NCBI GenBank assembly: GCA_001874325.1
Contig: MPCW01000001.1
Coordinates: 1-64,000 of the forward strand
Source of the DNA: Flavobacterium sp. MedPE-SWcel
GTDB lineage: Bacteria; Bacteroidota; Bacteroidia; Flavobacteriales; Flavobacteriaceae
Direction: 5' to 3'
DNA: 64,000 bases
The number at the start of each line of letters is the position of its first letter. Positions within the stretch are counted from its first letter, which is position 1. The notes beneath the pieces were generated by a model. It saw nothing but the letters and a program-made list of their open reading frames with translations. It made no database searches and was not told the DNA's origin. Of this stretch, positions 9,901 through 18,547 are shown in pieces. A program made the translations under genes and the position numbers.

Positions 9901-10785
9901 CTATTTAATAGTACTCCATTTAGAAGAATTCATAGGAGATATTCTATTTAATGTATCTACAAGACCTGTAACAGTAATCATAGGTCCTCCAGAGAATATA
10001 GAAGCTATCTCTTGCGACTTAGCATCAAAAAATATTCTAGTTAAAAAAGCATTAGGTCGCACTTTGTTCACTTTAGCAAGTGTTTTTATGGCAACAATAA
10101 CTTTTTCTTTTCCTTCTTTAGTATTTTCAGCCATTTTATCTAATGCTTGCATATGGTAACTATACAGCGCTTCTCTAAAATCACTATATGTATTAGATAA
10201 TAAATCACTCACCAAGAAGTATCTATTTTGATTACCATCTTGCTGTGCCCAGCCTTTATAACCACTACCTTGAGCCAAACCAACTATATTTTGTGCTGCT
10301 TGATAATATGGTGTACCACCATTAAGCTCAAAAGAATCAGCATCCATACCAATAATTACATTAGCATAGTATCCTAATAATGCAACTAAATTAGAATCAA
10401 AACTATTAGGGTTATAAATAAGATTCTCTGACTCAAGATATCTAAACTTCACCTCTTTATCATTATAGTTAAGCATTGGAGATGAGTAAGTAGAATTATA
10501 TATTGGTCTAGAAGATTGTACTTGAATTGTAGCCGTAAAGTTATTAGAGCTATAAGCCGAAACATTAATAAATATTGAACAATCTATACGTTCATTCCTT
10601 TCAAAATTACGAGTCGTCCAGCTTGTGTTATTCATAAACTCATTAAGAGAAGTTTCAAGCGTTCTAAATATCTGGGTGTTAGCATCTGTTACCCTATCTG
10701 CATTAATTTCCACAGTACAATTAAGCTCTTGCCCTTTAACAGAGAAAGACAATAACACCAATAATATCAAAAACGATTTATACAT
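9901..10785 (-). CDS. DUF4835 family exported protein (PorD-type)
   Basis: A 294-aa protein with a clear Sec signal peptide (SFLILLVLLSFSVKGQ, residues 4-19), so it is periplasmic or outer-membrane associated. It matches my recollection of the DUF4835 family, which sits between coaBC and recN across Flavobacteriia. This family is also annotated as T9SS protein PorD; I give that name with caution and assign no symbol. Visible features are the stretch ELNCTVEINADRVTDANTQIF after the signal peptide, a conserved CSIFINV strand, and YPxx-like aromatic strands in the middle. There is no catalytic motif. Its start codon overlaps the coaBC stop by 8 bases, which suggests translational coupling. The exact role is unproven from sequence. 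Confidence 0.8.
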   Translation of the reverse strand: MYKSFLILLVLLSFSVKGQELNCTVEINADRVTDANTQIFRTLETSLNEFMNNTSWTTRNFERNERIDCSIFINVSAYSSNNFTATIQVQSSRPIYNSTYSSPMLNYNDKEVKFRYLESENLIYNPNSFDSNLVALLGYYANVIIGMDADSFELNGGTPYYQAAQNIVGLAQGSGYKGWAQQDGNQNRYFLVSDLLSNTYSDFREALYSYHMQALDKMAENTKEGKEKVIVAIKTLAKVNKVRPNAFLTRIFFDAKSQEIASIFSGGPMITVTGLVDTLNRISPMNSSKWSTIK

Positions 10786-11989
10786 TGTAGTGAACTTTTA
10801 TTTTAGTAATAATATCTTTTGCAACCTCTTCTTTTGTTTTAAGTTCTAAAGGCTCGATAGAGAAATTTTTGTCAATAAATGTTACTTTATTTGTTGGTTT
10901 CCCAAACCCCGCACCTTTATCATTAAGTGAATTTAAAACAATCAAATCTAAGTTTTTTTTCTTTACTTTCAACTTAGCATTCTCTATTTCATTTTCAGTC
11001 TCTAAAGCAAAGCCTACTAAAAACTGATCTTTCTTTTTTGCACCTAGAGAAAGTAATATATCTTTTGTTTTTTCTAACGCCACAGTAAAGTTATCTGGTG
11101 CTTTCTTTATCTTTTGTGTTGCTACTACTTTTGGCCTATAATCAGCAACAGCAGCAGCAGCTATAGTAATATCAACATCTTCAAAACAATCATGACAGGC
11201 ATTATACATCTCTTCTGACGATGTAACTCTTACAACATTAACTCCTTCATGATTTGCTTGTAAATGAGATGGGCCACTAACTAAAACTACTTCAGCCCCT
11301 TCATTAGCAGCAGCAATAGCAATATCATATCCCATTTTACCTGATGAATGATTACCTATAAAACGTACAGGGTCTATTGCTTCGTATGTAGGACCTGCGG
11401 TAATTAACACTTTTTTTCCACGAAGTGGTAATTTAGCCTCTAAATCCTTTTCTAAAAAAGAAATAATATTCTCAGGTTCAGCCATACGACCTTCACCTGA
11501 TAAACCACTAGCTAATTCGCCAGCCTCAGCAGGTATCATTACATTACCATAACTCTGTAATGTAGTAAAACTAGTAAGTGTAGATGGGTGGCGATACATA
11601 TCAAGATCCATAGCTGGAGCAAAATAAACAGGGCATTTTGCTGATAAATATGTAGCCAATAATAAATTATCGGAATTACCCGAGACCATTTTAGAGAGCG
11701 TGTTAGCCGTAGCAGGAGCTATTATAAATAAATCTGCCCACAACGCAAGCTCTACATGGTTGTTCCAAACCGCATTTTCATCATCATCGTCATAAAACGA
11801 AGAATGAACTGGGTTTTTAGATAACGTAGATAATGTAAGTGGTGTTACAAAATCCTTAGAAGCAGGTGTCATGACTACGCGTACATGAGCACCTGCTTTT
11901 ATAAAAAGTCTAACTAATGATGCCGTTTTATAAGCGGCTATACCCCCAGAAATACCAAGAATAACTTTCTTACCACTTAAAACAGACAT
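10778..11989 (-). CDS. coaBC: Bifunctional phosphopantothenoylcysteine decarboxylase/synthetase
   Basis: A 403-aa fusion enzyme for two steps of coenzyme A synthesis. The CoaB part joins cysteine to 4'-phosphopantothenate, and the CoaC part (FMN-dependent) decarboxylates the product. The N-terminal CoaC flavoprotein domain begins VILGISGGIAAYK and includes the catalytic-His region WNNHVELALWAD and the PAMDLDMY block. The C-terminal CoaB domain starts near KKVLITAGPTYEAIDPVRFI. The lysine that marks the CoaB active site is in the ATQKIKK block. The ORF track begins 15 codons earlier, inside rpoZ. I chose the internal ATG (MSVLSGKK) because it leaves a 10-base gap to rpoZ and puts the family's conserved N-terminus at the start. 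Confidence 0.95.
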   Translation of the reverse strand: MSVLSGKKVILGISGGIAAYKTASLVRLFIKAGAHVRVVMTPASKDFVTPLTLSTLSKNPVHSSFYDDDDENAVWNNHVELALWADLFIIAPATANTLSKMVSGNSDNLLLATYLSAKCPVYFAPAMDLDMYRHPSTLTSFTTLQSYGNVMIPAEAGELASGLSGEGRMAEPENIISFLEKDLEAKLPLRGKKVLITAGPTYEAIDPVRFIGNHSSGKMGYDIAIAAANEGAEVVLVSGPSHLQANHEGVNVVRVTSSEEMYNACHDCFEDVDITIAAAAVADYRPKVVATQKIKKAPDNFTVALEKTKDILLSLGAKKKDQFLVGFALETENEIENAKLKVKKKNLDLIVLNSLNDKGAGFGKPTNKVTFIDKNFSIEPLELKTKEEVAKDIITKIKVHYNV

Positions 11990-11999
11990 ATATAATATA

Positions 12000-12314
12000 T
12001 TATTTAGTTTCCTTGTAAGTAACATTACCATCAAGCCATTCTTCTACTGCTAAAGCATGTGGCTTTGGTAATTTTTCGTAAAACTTAGAAACTTCTATTT
12101 GTTCTTTATTTTCAAATATCTCTTCTAAACTATCGTTATAAGTAGCAAATTCTTCAAGCTTTTCGATAAGCTCTTTTTTAATTTCGCCGTTTATTTGATT
12201 AGCTCTCTTTGCTATAATAGTAATAGCCTCATATACGTTACCTGTAGGCTCTTCAACCTTATTTTTATTATAGGTAACTGTATTTACCGGAGCATGAGCT
12301 TTTTTTAAATCCAT
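12000..12314 (-). CDS. rpoZ: RNA polymerase omega subunit (Bacteroidota type)
   Basis: A 104-aa protein of the RPB6/omega family, a small subunit that helps assemble and stabilise RNA polymerase. The segment NVYEAITIIAKRANQI (residues 26-41) is the omega-typical helix with the conserved A-x-R-A pattern. The rest is acidic and helical. The Bacteroidota form is longer and diverged from E. coli omega, so the assignment also rests on its place between bamD and coaBC, which is conserved in the phylum. There are 12 bases to the bamD stop and 10 to the coaBC start, which fits an operon. Confidence 0.85.
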   Translation of the reverse strand: MDLKKAHAPVNTVTYNKNKVEEPTGNVYEAITIIAKRANQINGEIKKELIEKLEEFATYNDSLEEIFENKEQIEVSKFYEKLPKPHALAVEEWLDGNVTYKETK

Positions 12315-12326
12315 AATGACTTTTTA

Positions 12327-13133
12327 TTATTTTGAAAATAGTTCTAATTCTGTATTTATTCTTTCTATCATGGTAGTTGCCTCATCCATATACTTAGTAT
12401 CTGCTTTAAACTTTAATAAAGCGTCATAATATGTTTTAGCAGTTTCAAGTCGTTCTTTCTTTTTAGATTCTACACTATTAATCGATAAACGATAATAAGC
12501 GTCTAACTTATAAAAAAGAGCATCTTCTTTATATATAGTACCTGGATGATCTAAAAGAAAATTATCTAGCGATACTATAGCAGCTTTAAAATCACCAAAG
12601 TAATCAGCTGTAATACTATATTGTTTTGCAATTTCAAACGCTTTCTTTTCTAACTTTTCATTAAGTTCCTTAACCAGTTGGTTTGCCTCTGGCATAAACT
12701 GAGAGTTAGGGTAATTATTAATAAACGTTTGTAGCTTATCTAATGCCTTATAAGTATCAACTTGGTCTAAAGAATATTTAGGTGATAATTGATAATAACT
12801 TTTAGCCCCCATAAACGAAGCTTCCTCAACCTTTTCACTTCTTGGGTAATTTGCTGCAAAAGACTCAAATTGATATCCCGCTGGGTAGTACGACTTTGTT
12901 TTATATAAAGACATTGAGTATACATAAAACAACTTCGCCCCTTGTGGTCTACCCCTGTATGATGGTGCTACTTGCTCTATTAAACGTATAGCTTTAGAAT
13001 ATTTTTCTGATTCATACATCTTTACTGCCACTTCATACTTCAGTTTAAGGTCATCTGCCTTAAGAGCTTTTTGATATTCACTACAAGAAGATACTGTTAT
13101 TGCAAGTAATATTATATAAAGGTATTTCGCCAT
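12327..13133 (-). CDS. bamD: Outer membrane assembly lipoprotein BamD
   Basis: A 268-aa outer-membrane lipoprotein that works with BamA to fold beta-barrel proteins. The signal sequence ends in the lipobox VSSC (cysteine 17), after which the mature protein starts SEYQKALKADD. Tetratricopeptide-like helices fill the rest: MYESEKYSKAIRLIEQV, YYPAGYQFESFAANYPRS and DKLQTFINNYPNSQ are the BamD/YfiO repeats. The length is close to the family (about 245-270). It is the first gene of the operon; a strong promoter lies at 13182-13210. Confidence 0.95.
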   Translation of the reverse strand: MAKYLYIILLAITVSSCSEYQKALKADDLKLKYEVAVKMYESEKYSKAIRLIEQVAPSYRGRPQGAKLFYVYSMSLYKTKSYYPAGYQFESFAANYPRSEKVEEASFMGAKSYYQLSPKYSLDQVDTYKALDKLQTFINNYPNSQFMPEANQLVKELNEKLEKKAFEIAKQYSITADYFGDFKAAIVSLDNFLLDHPGTIYKEDALFYKLDAYYRLSINSVESKKKERLETAKTYYDALLKFKADTKYMDEATTMIERINTELELFSK

Positions 13134-13181
13134 TTCGAGTTTTAAGTTTATGCACAGCTACCGCTGATTTAAAAGCAACTG

Positions 13182-13210
13182 CAAATTTAGTTAATAATTA
13201 GAGAATACAA
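13182..13210 (-). promoter_or_regulatory. Promoter of the bamD-rpoZ-coaBC operon
   Basis: On the minus strand, TTG (13210-13208) is followed after 18 bases by TAAATTTG (13189-13182). This matches the Bacteroidota -33/-7 consensus (TTG, TAnnTTTG). The -7 box lies about 48 bases before the bamD start codon. Confidence 0.7.
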
Positions 13211-13329
13211 AAATCTTTTTTCACAATGTCAAAAGCGCAAAAACAAGTGCTTTTTAACCTCTTCCTTAAACTACTATAGTCAGGTTTTATTGCTTATAAT
13301 CTTTACTTCTCTTAAAATTTAAAAAGAAA

Positions 13330-14208
13330 CTACCCTATTTGTTTTGTAAAAGTAGCTAAACGAGTAGCTAAATCATCACTAACAGGTAGTAATGGTAATC
13401 TTACAACACCCTCACACAGTCCTAATGATTTAAATACTGATTTAATACCCGCTGGATTTCCTTCTTCAAAAATCATATCTATAGAGTCGGCAAGTAAATA
13501 ATGTAATTTATACGCTTCGTCTACTTTTTTATCAAGCCCTAAACGAACCATATCTGAAAATTGCTTTGGGAACCCCTCACCTATTACAGATATTACTCCT
13601 GCACCTCCTGCGAGTACCATTGGTAAAGTAATCATATCATCACCAGATATCACTAAGAAATCATCTGGTGTATTTTTTATTAAAGTCATTGCCTGTACAA
13701 TATCGCCCGCTGCTTCTTTAATAGCTACAATATTTTCAAAATCAGTAGCAAGACGCACCACTGTATCTGGCAACATATTACTAGCTGTTCTTCCTGGCAC
13801 ATTGTATAAAATTATTGGTAATGGAGATGCTTGAGACACTGCTTTAAAGTGTTGATAAATCCCTTCTTGTGTAGGCTTATTATAATAAGGTGAAACCGAT
13901 AATACAGCTGTAAAAGCTGAAAGGTCTTTCGATTTCAATTCTGCGACAACCTCATTTGTATTATTCCCCCCAACTCCAAGCACTAAAGGTAATCGACCTG
14001 CATTAGTAGCAACAATAGTACTAATAACAAGCTCTTTTTCTTCTTTAGTCAAAGTAGCAGATTCTGCTGTAGTACCTAACACTACTAGATAATCTATACC
14101 ATTATCAATTTGAAAATTAACTATATTTTTTAACGCCTCAACGTCTATCGAAAAATCTTTTTTAAATGGTGTTACTAAAGCTACGCCTGTACCTATAATT
14201 GACTGCAT
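13330..14208 (-). CDS. dapA: 4-hydroxy-tetrahydrodipicolinate synthase
   Basis: A 292-aa TIM-barrel aldolase that condenses pyruvate with aspartate semialdehyde, the first committed step toward diaminopimelate and lysine. The Schiff-base lysine is Lys164 in [11 protein letters not shown], and the catalytic tyrosine is Tyr135 in [11 protein letters not shown]. The phosphate-like loop GTTAESATL (residues 45-53) and [13 protein letters not shown] are family hallmarks. The length matches E. coli DapA (292). It stands alone, divergent from the 5'-nucleotidase genes, and no conventional promoter box was found in the 217-base gap. Confidence 0.96.
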   Translation of the reverse strand: MQSIIGTGVALVTPFKKDFSIDVEALKNIVNFQIDNGIDYLVVLGTTAESATLTKEEKELVISTIVATNAGRLPLVLGVGGNNTNEVVAELKSKDLSAFTAVLSVSPYYNKPTQEGIYQHFKAVSQASPLPIILYNVPGRTASNMLPDTVVRLATDFENIVAIKEAAGDIVQAMTLIKNTPDDFLVISGDDMITLPMVLAGGAGVISVIGEGFPKQFSDMVRLGLDKKVDEAYKLHYLLADSIDMIFEEGNPAGIKSVFKSLGLCEGVVRLPLLPVSDDLATRLATFTKQIG

Positions 14209-14388
14209 ACTATATATTTATTAATACTTTTAAACTCATTTATAACGCTATACCCTCCTCTGCAATTAATATTATTATTCTAAAAAATAAGATTCACTAC
14301 CTTAACAGTAGTAACAACATCAATGAGCATTAAAGATTTCTTAATGTTTTTTTAGACCAAAGTTTTTAATAAACTTCAAAAAACATTG

Positions 14389-14396
14389 TAGTTTTG
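14389..14396 (+). promoter_or_regulatory. Candidate -7 box for the split 5'-nucleotidase genes
   Basis: TAGTTTTG matches TAnnTTTG and lies 42 bases before the preferred ATG at 14438. Confidence 0.5.
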
Positions 14397-14437
14397 CCTA
14401 CTAAATACAAAACTACTTTAAATAAGTGTCATCACAA

Positions 14438-15217
14438 ATGATAAACCTAAAAAAGAATAGCCAAATACAGTATTTATTTGTGCTATTTTTATCGCTATCT
14501 ACGTTAGTTTCTTGCGGACCAAAAAAGTTTTATAATTCTGAAATTAAAGGTAAACAAGTACCTGTTAACTCAGAATATACAGCTAATAAAGAAATTGAAG
14601 ATTTTATAAAACCTTATCGTATTCATATCGATAAAGATCTTGATAGTACACTTGCCTTAGCACCAGTAACTTTTACTAAAAGCAAAGGTAAATGGCAAAC
14701 TAACATTGGTAACCTTATGGCTGATGTTACTTTTGAAAAAGCAGATAAACTTTTCTACTTACGTAATAAAAAACACGTAGATGTTTGCTTACTTAACCAT
14801 GGCGGAATACGATCTACCATACCACAAGGTAAAGTAACAGCTAGAACAGGTTATGAAATTATGCCTTTTGAAAATAGCCTTATTGTTGTAGCACTAAAGG
14901 GTGAGCAAATTTTAGATATTGCAACCTATATTACTAGTGGTAAAAAACCACATCCATTAACTGGAATGGAGATTATTATAGACAAAAACAAAACTATAAA
15001 AAAGGTTACTGTACAAGGAAAACCTATTGACAAGAACAAAATATATTATGTAGCTACCTCTGATTATTTATCTAATGGTGGCGACCACATGGAATTCTTT
15101 AAAAAAGGTGTTTCTTACCACACTATGGACTATAAACTTAGAAATTTATATATCGACTACTTTAAAGAAGTGGACACACTACCTGTTAACTTAACTAAAC
15201 GTATAATTGTTGAATAA
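14438..15217 (+). CDS. Lipoprotein with 5'-nucleotidase C-terminal (substrate-binding) domain
   Basis: A 259-aa lipoprotein equivalent to the C-terminal half of UshA-type 5'-nucleotidases, the part that binds the nucleoside. The signal sequence ends in the lipobox LVSC (LSTLVSCGPKK). Family motifs are LLNHGGIRSTIPQG, the ITSGKKPHP area, and DYLSNGGDHMEFF, which normally carries the aromatic pair that stacks on the base. There is no metallophosphatase domain in this protein; that half is in the next gene, 7 bases downstream. The ORF track starts at a GTG (14426). I prefer the ATG four codons later, which gives a standard lipoprotein signal. Product and coupling are inferred from domain content. 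Confidence 0.88.
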   Translation: MINLKKNSQIQYLFVLFLSLSTLVSCGPKKFYNSEIKGKQVPVNSEYTANKEIEDFIKPYRIHIDKDLDSTLALAPVTFTKSKGKWQTNIGNLMADVTFEKADKLFYLRNKKHVDVCLLNHGGIRSTIPQGKVTARTGYEIMPFENSLIVVALKGEQILDIATYITSGKKPHPLTGMEIIIDKNKTIKKVTVQGKPIDKNKIYYVATSDYLSNGGDHMEFFKKGVSYHTMDYKLRNLYIDYFKEVDTLPVNLTKRIIVE

Positions 15218-15224
15218 GCGTATT

Positions 15225-16139
15225 ATGAAAAGAAGAGATTTTATACAAAAAACAGCAGCAGGTTCAGCATTAGTAGCAGGTGGATTATCGTTAAGTAGTT
15301 TTGCTGCTGAATCAGAAGTGAAACGTATTACCATATTACACACTAACGACACGCATAGTCATATAGATCCTTTAGCGGCAGATGATCCTAGAAATCCAAA
15401 CATGGGTGGGGCAGCACGTAGAGCTACACTTGTAAACAAAGTGCGCGAGCAAAACCCGAACACTCTATTACTTGATGCTGGTGATATCTTTCAGGGTACA
15501 CCTTATTTTAATTACTATGGTGGTGAACTAGAGTTTAAAATTATGAGCATGATGAAGTATGATCTTGCCACACTGGGTAATCATGACTTTGATAATGGTA
15601 TTAATGGTTTTTACAAACAATTACCTCATGCAAAATTTGATTTTGTATCGGCTAATTATGAATTTAAAAACAGTGTATTAGACGGTATTGTAAAACCTTA
15701 TAAAACATTTGTAAGAGACGGTATTAAAATAGGTGTTTTTGGGCTTGGTATTCAACTTCAAGGCTTAGTAGATCCTCGATTATACAAAGAGGTTATATAC
15801 AACAACCCTATAGAGGTAGCACAAGACATGAGCCGTATATTGAAAGAAGACGAGCAATGTGATCTTGTAATATGCCTATCGCACCTTGGGTTTGCCTACA
15901 GAAAAGGAAGTGACAAAGTATCTGATCTTGTTTTAGCTAGCGCTACTAAAAATATTGACCTTATTATTGGTGGTCACACTCATACTTTCCTTAAAAAACC
16001 ACATGTAACTAAAAACCTTGATGGTAATGATGTGCTTGTAAATCAGGTAGGTTGTTATGGTATTAACTTAGGGCAAATAGACTTTTACTTTGAAAAAGGC
16101 AAAAAAACAGCCGAAGGCAGAACTATCAGTATAGGATAG
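15225..16139 (+). CDS. Metallophosphatase half of a 5'-nucleotidase, Tat-like signal
   Basis: A 304-aa calcineurin-type phosphoesterase equivalent to the N-terminal, catalytic half of UshA. All metal-binding motifs are present: LHTNDTHSH, LLDAGDIFQG, LATLGNHDFD, LVICLSHLG and GGHTHTF. The N-terminus KRRDFIQKTAAG followed by a hydrophobic stretch and SSFA looks like a twin-arginine signal, while the partner protein has a Sec lipoprotein signal. The ORF track starts at a TTG six codons earlier; the ATG at 15225 gives the canonical Tat start. The two genes together make one complete 5'-nucleotidase, in the order C-terminal domain then N-terminal domain. The expected substrate is a periplasmic nucleotide (inferred). 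Confidence 0.9.
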   Translation: MKRRDFIQKTAAGSALVAGGLSLSSFAAESEVKRITILHTNDTHSHIDPLAADDPRNPNMGGAARRATLVNKVREQNPNTLLLDAGDIFQGTPYFNYYGGELEFKIMSMMKYDLATLGNHDFDNGINGFYKQLPHAKFDFVSANYEFKNSVLDGIVKPYKTFVRDGIKIGVFGLGIQLQGLVDPRLYKEVIYNNPIEVAQDMSRILKEDEQCDLVICLSHLGFAYRKGSDKVSDLVLASATKNIDLIIGGHTHTFLKKPHVTKNLDGNDVLVNQVGCYGINLGQIDFYFEKGKKTAEGRTISIG

Positions 16140-16144
16140 TTAAA

Positions 16145-16197
16145 TTAATCGCAAAATATAATAGTTACCCTAAGATACTTTTATATTTTGCGATTAA
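16145..16197. repeat. Perfect 17-bp inverted repeat
   Basis: TTAATCGCAAAATATAA (16145-16161) and TTATATTTTGCGATTAA (16181-16197) are exact reverse complements around a 19-base loop, between the phosphatase stop and the first tandem membrane gene. The 3' arm is not followed by a T-run, so it is not a standard terminator; it may still stop or stabilise the upstream mRNA. Confidence 0.7.
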
Positions 16198-16212
16198 ATT
16201 CCACTCCACACT

Positions 16213-16674
16213 TTGAAACATTATTTTAAATATAAATTTGGTTACATCAATATCGATGATGAAAACTTATACCTTACCAAAACAGGAAATTGGCAAGAAA
16301 CTAAAGAAATTACAGAAAAAAGCAAAACCTCAACTAGACTAAACAGAAATCGAAAAAACACAAAACTAGCTTTCTACTGGATATTGTATGCTATAGTTTT
16401 CTTTATATTTAATACTTTTTTCACAACTGGTTTCTGGATAACCACTGCAATTATCCTAACTATAATAATCAGCTTATTGTTTTTTTTCTATAAACGTGAC
16501 TTTGGTAAACAATATAAAATACCACTAAGTAAAATTGAATCTATAGTATTAACAAATCAAACTAATTTAAATATCCGTTTCAGGAACACTTCTTATGAAC
16601 CTGATAATGAAATTATAAAAGGTCTTGAAAAAACAAATATTGACTTCTTAATGAAGTTAGCAAACCAAGTTTAA
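16213..16674 (+). CDS. Membrane protein, tandem paralogue 1 of 3
   Basis: A 153-aa protein I do not recognise. The N-terminus (FKYKFGYINIDDENLYLTK) is soluble and beta-like. Two hydrophobic helices follow (about residues 55-72 and 76-95). The C-terminus has the pattern IPLSKIESIVLTNQTNLNIRF, then an acidic helix. A beta-strand pair, a membrane hairpin and a further beta segment resemble a split PH-like or YcxB-like fold; this is only a shape comparison. The start is a TTG, chosen because it aligns exactly with the ATG starts of the two following paralogues (MKHYF / MRQCF / MKQCF). It is the most diverged of the three. The spacing to gene 2 is 4 bases, which suggests one transcript. Confidence 0.75.
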   Translation: MKHYFKYKFGYINIDDENLYLTKTGNWQETKEITEKSKTSTRLNRNRKNTKLAFYWILYAIVFFIFNTFFTTGFWITTAIILTIIISLLFFFYKRDFGKQYKIPLSKIESIVLTNQTNLNIRFRNTSYEPDNEIIKGLEKTNIDFLMKLANQV

Positions 16675-16678
16675 TTTC

Positions 16679-17119
16679 ATGAGGCAATGCTTTAAACATA
16701 AACACGGCTATATTGGTATCGATGAAGAAAACTTATACCTTAGCCAATCTAACGATTGGTCAAGAATTCTTGATATTAAAAACGATCTCTCTAGACCTAA
16801 AAAAAGAAGTATTACAAAACAAATCTTATTAGCTCTCATTACTTGCAGTATAACAGCCATTACAAGATTATATTTATCAGAACTTATACAAACAATTATT
16901 TTCTGTATAGCTTGTTTAGTTATAGTTATTGAAATACTCAGGTCTTATAAAAAACAAACCTTAATACCAATTGATCAAATTAAATCTATAAAACCTTATA
17001 AGAAAAACGGAGTAAAAATTCATTTTCAAGATATCGAAAATAGACATCACTATAAAAAAATTAAGGGTGTTGAAGAAAAGGGAATTAACATCTTAATAAA
17101 CCTTCCTTTTAAACTGTAG
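16679..17119 (+). CDS. Membrane protein, tandem paralogue 2 of 3
   Basis: A 146-aa protein of the same unnamed family as its two neighbours. N-terminal FKHKHGYIGIDEENLYLSQ and SNDWSRIL are nearly the same as in paralogue 3, including a run of identical DNA near the start. Two membrane helices (about residues 46-66 and 70-86) differ almost completely between the copies. The C-terminal part IPIDQIKSIKPYKKNG matches paralogue 3 (IPLDKIESIEPYRKNG), followed by KIHF and a basic/acidic helix ending EKGINILINL. No catalytic motif is visible. A role in the inner membrane is all that can be said. Confidence 0.75.
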   Translation: MRQCFKHKHGYIGIDEENLYLSQSNDWSRILDIKNDLSRPKKRSITKQILLALITCSITAITRLYLSELIQTIIFCIACLVIVIEILRSYKKQTLIPIDQIKSIKPYKKNGVKIHFQDIENRHHYKKIKGVEEKGINILINLPFKL

Positions 17120-17131
17120 CTCTATAATATT

Positions 17132-17590
17132 ATGAAACAATGCTTTAAACATAAACACGGCTATATTAGTATAGATCAAGAAAAACTATATCTCAGCCAA
17201 TCTAACGATTGGTCAACTATTCTTAAGATCAATAGAGACCTTTCAAATTCAAAATATATAACTAAAGATACACGAAAAACACTTTTATCTTTCTTAAACT
17301 ATTTACCTGTCCTTTTTTTAGCGATATGGTATGGTTTTGATTTTTGGACAATGATTATAGCTCTAAACATTATAGCACTATTATCTTGGGCTATATTTTT
17401 AATTTTAGACGATAAGGCTTCAAAAAAACAAGCTATGATACCTCTTGATAAAATTGAATCTATAGAACCTTACAGAAAAAATGGTGTTATCATTAACTAC
17501 TTAAACAGGTATGACGAATCTGATGAGAAAATCATAAAAAAAGTAGAAAAAAAGGGAATTGAACACCTATTAGGCTATAGAATAGATTAA
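17132..17590 (+). CDS. Membrane protein, tandem paralogue 3 of 3
   Basis: A 152-aa protein, the last of the triplicate. It shares FKHKHGYISIDQEKLYLSQ and SNDWST with paralogue 2 and has a two-helix membrane hairpin (about residues 52-68 and 72-91, with FLAIWYGFDFWTMIIALN). The C-terminal module is IPLDKIESIEPYRKNGVIIN, then KKVEKKGIEHLLGY. The gap to gene 2 is 12 bases. The conserved ends and divergent membrane hairpin suggest that the soluble module is the constant functional part. Function unknown. After it comes a 99-base gap with no clear terminator. Confidence 0.75.
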   Translation: MKQCFKHKHGYISIDQEKLYLSQSNDWSTILKINRDLSNSKYITKDTRKTLLSFLNYLPVLFLAIWYGFDFWTMIIALNIIALLSWAIFLILDDKASKKQAMIPLDKIESIEPYRKNGVIINYLNRYDESDEKIIKKVEKKGIEHLLGYRID

Positions 17591-17689
17591 TTACTACAAC
17601 CAATAACATCATATTAATTCTCCTTTATTTTTACGTGCTTTTTCTGATAAAAACCCTTATTTTAGCTATAAAATAGAAATACTAGAATA

Positions 17690-18547
17690 ATGATTTCAGA
17701 AAAGCAATTTCGAGAAGAACTCAATATAATAATCACCAATGCTGTTCGCGAAGATGTGGGCGATGGCGACCATAGCTCATTAGCTTGTATTCCTGCTGAT
17801 GCTAAAGGGAAAGCTAAACTTTTAGTAAAAGATGAAGGTATCTTAGCAGGTATCGATTTTGCAAAACAAGTTTTCAACTACGTAGACCCTAACCTTACTG
17901 TAGAAACGTTTATAGAAGACGGTACTACTGTAAAATATGGCGATATTGCCTTTCATGTATCAGGTAGTTCACAATCAATCCTAAAAGCAGAGCGATTAGT
18001 ACTTAACGCCATGCAACGTATGAGTGCAATTGCTACTAAGACTAAAAAATATGTTGATATTTTAGAAGGTACAGGCACTAAAATACTCGATACACGTAAA
18101 ACAACACCTGGACTACGTGCTTTAGAAAAATGGGCAGTAAAAATAGGTGGTGGCGAAAATCATCGTTTTGCATTATATGATATGATAATGCTAAAAGATA
18201 ATCATATCGATTTTGCTGGTGGTGTTAGTGCTGCTATACAACAAACATTAAACTACCTAAAAGAAACAAATCGTGACTTAAAAATAATTGTAGAGGCACG
18301 TAGCCTAGACGAAGTTCGCGAAATAATGACTAATGACGGCGTGTACCGTATACTACTTGATAATTTTGACTACGACCAAACTCGCGAGGCTGTAGCACTT
18401 ATTGGCGATTATTGCTTCACAGAATCATCTGGTGGTATAAACGAAAGTAATATGCGTGGTTATGCCGAGTGTGGTGTAAATTGTATCTCTTCGGGAGCGA
18501 TAACACACTCTGTATACAACATGGATCTTAGCTTAAAAGCACTTTAA
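17690..18547 (+). CDS. nadC: Nicotinate-nucleotide pyrophosphorylase (carboxylating)
   Basis: A 285-aa quinolinate phosphoribosyltransferase. It makes nicotinate mononucleotide from quinolinate and PRPP, releasing CO2, in de novo NAD synthesis in the cytosol. Family motifs are VREDVGDGDHSS (residues 18-29), AERLVLNAMQRMSAIAT, the arginine/lysine block LDTRKTTPGLR, GGGENHRFALYDMIMLKDNHI, and the C-terminal barrel elements IIVEARSLDE and LLDNFD, with SSGGI and SSGAITHS. The length matches the family (about 280-295). Its stop codon overlaps the start of the next gene by one base (TAATG), so the two are probably translationally coupled. Confidence 0.96.
   Translation: MISEKQFREELNIIITNAVREDVGDGDHSSLACIPADAKGKAKLLVKDEGILAGIDFAKQVFNYVDPNLTVETFIEDGTTVKYGDIAFHVSGSSQSILKAERLVLNAMQRMSAIATKTKKYVDILEGTGTKILDTRKTTPGLRALEKWAVKIGGGENHRFALYDMIMLKDNHIDFAGGVSAAIQQTLNYLKETNRDLKIIVEARSLDEVREIMTNDGVYRILLDNFDYDQTREAVALIGDYCFTESSGGINESNMRGYAECGVNCISSGAITHSVYNMDLSLKAL

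Noticed and set aside
10778-12034. The longer coaBC ORF starting inside rpoZ
   Set aside because: The extra 15 residues are not part of the conserved start and would overlap rpoZ by 35 bases; the ATG at 11989 fits better.
14328-14353. A hairpin plus T-run (CATTAA ... TTAATG, seven Ts) in the dapA/5'-nucleotidase gap
   Set aside because: The stem is only six A/T pairs, and no plus-strand gene or obvious RNA ends there.
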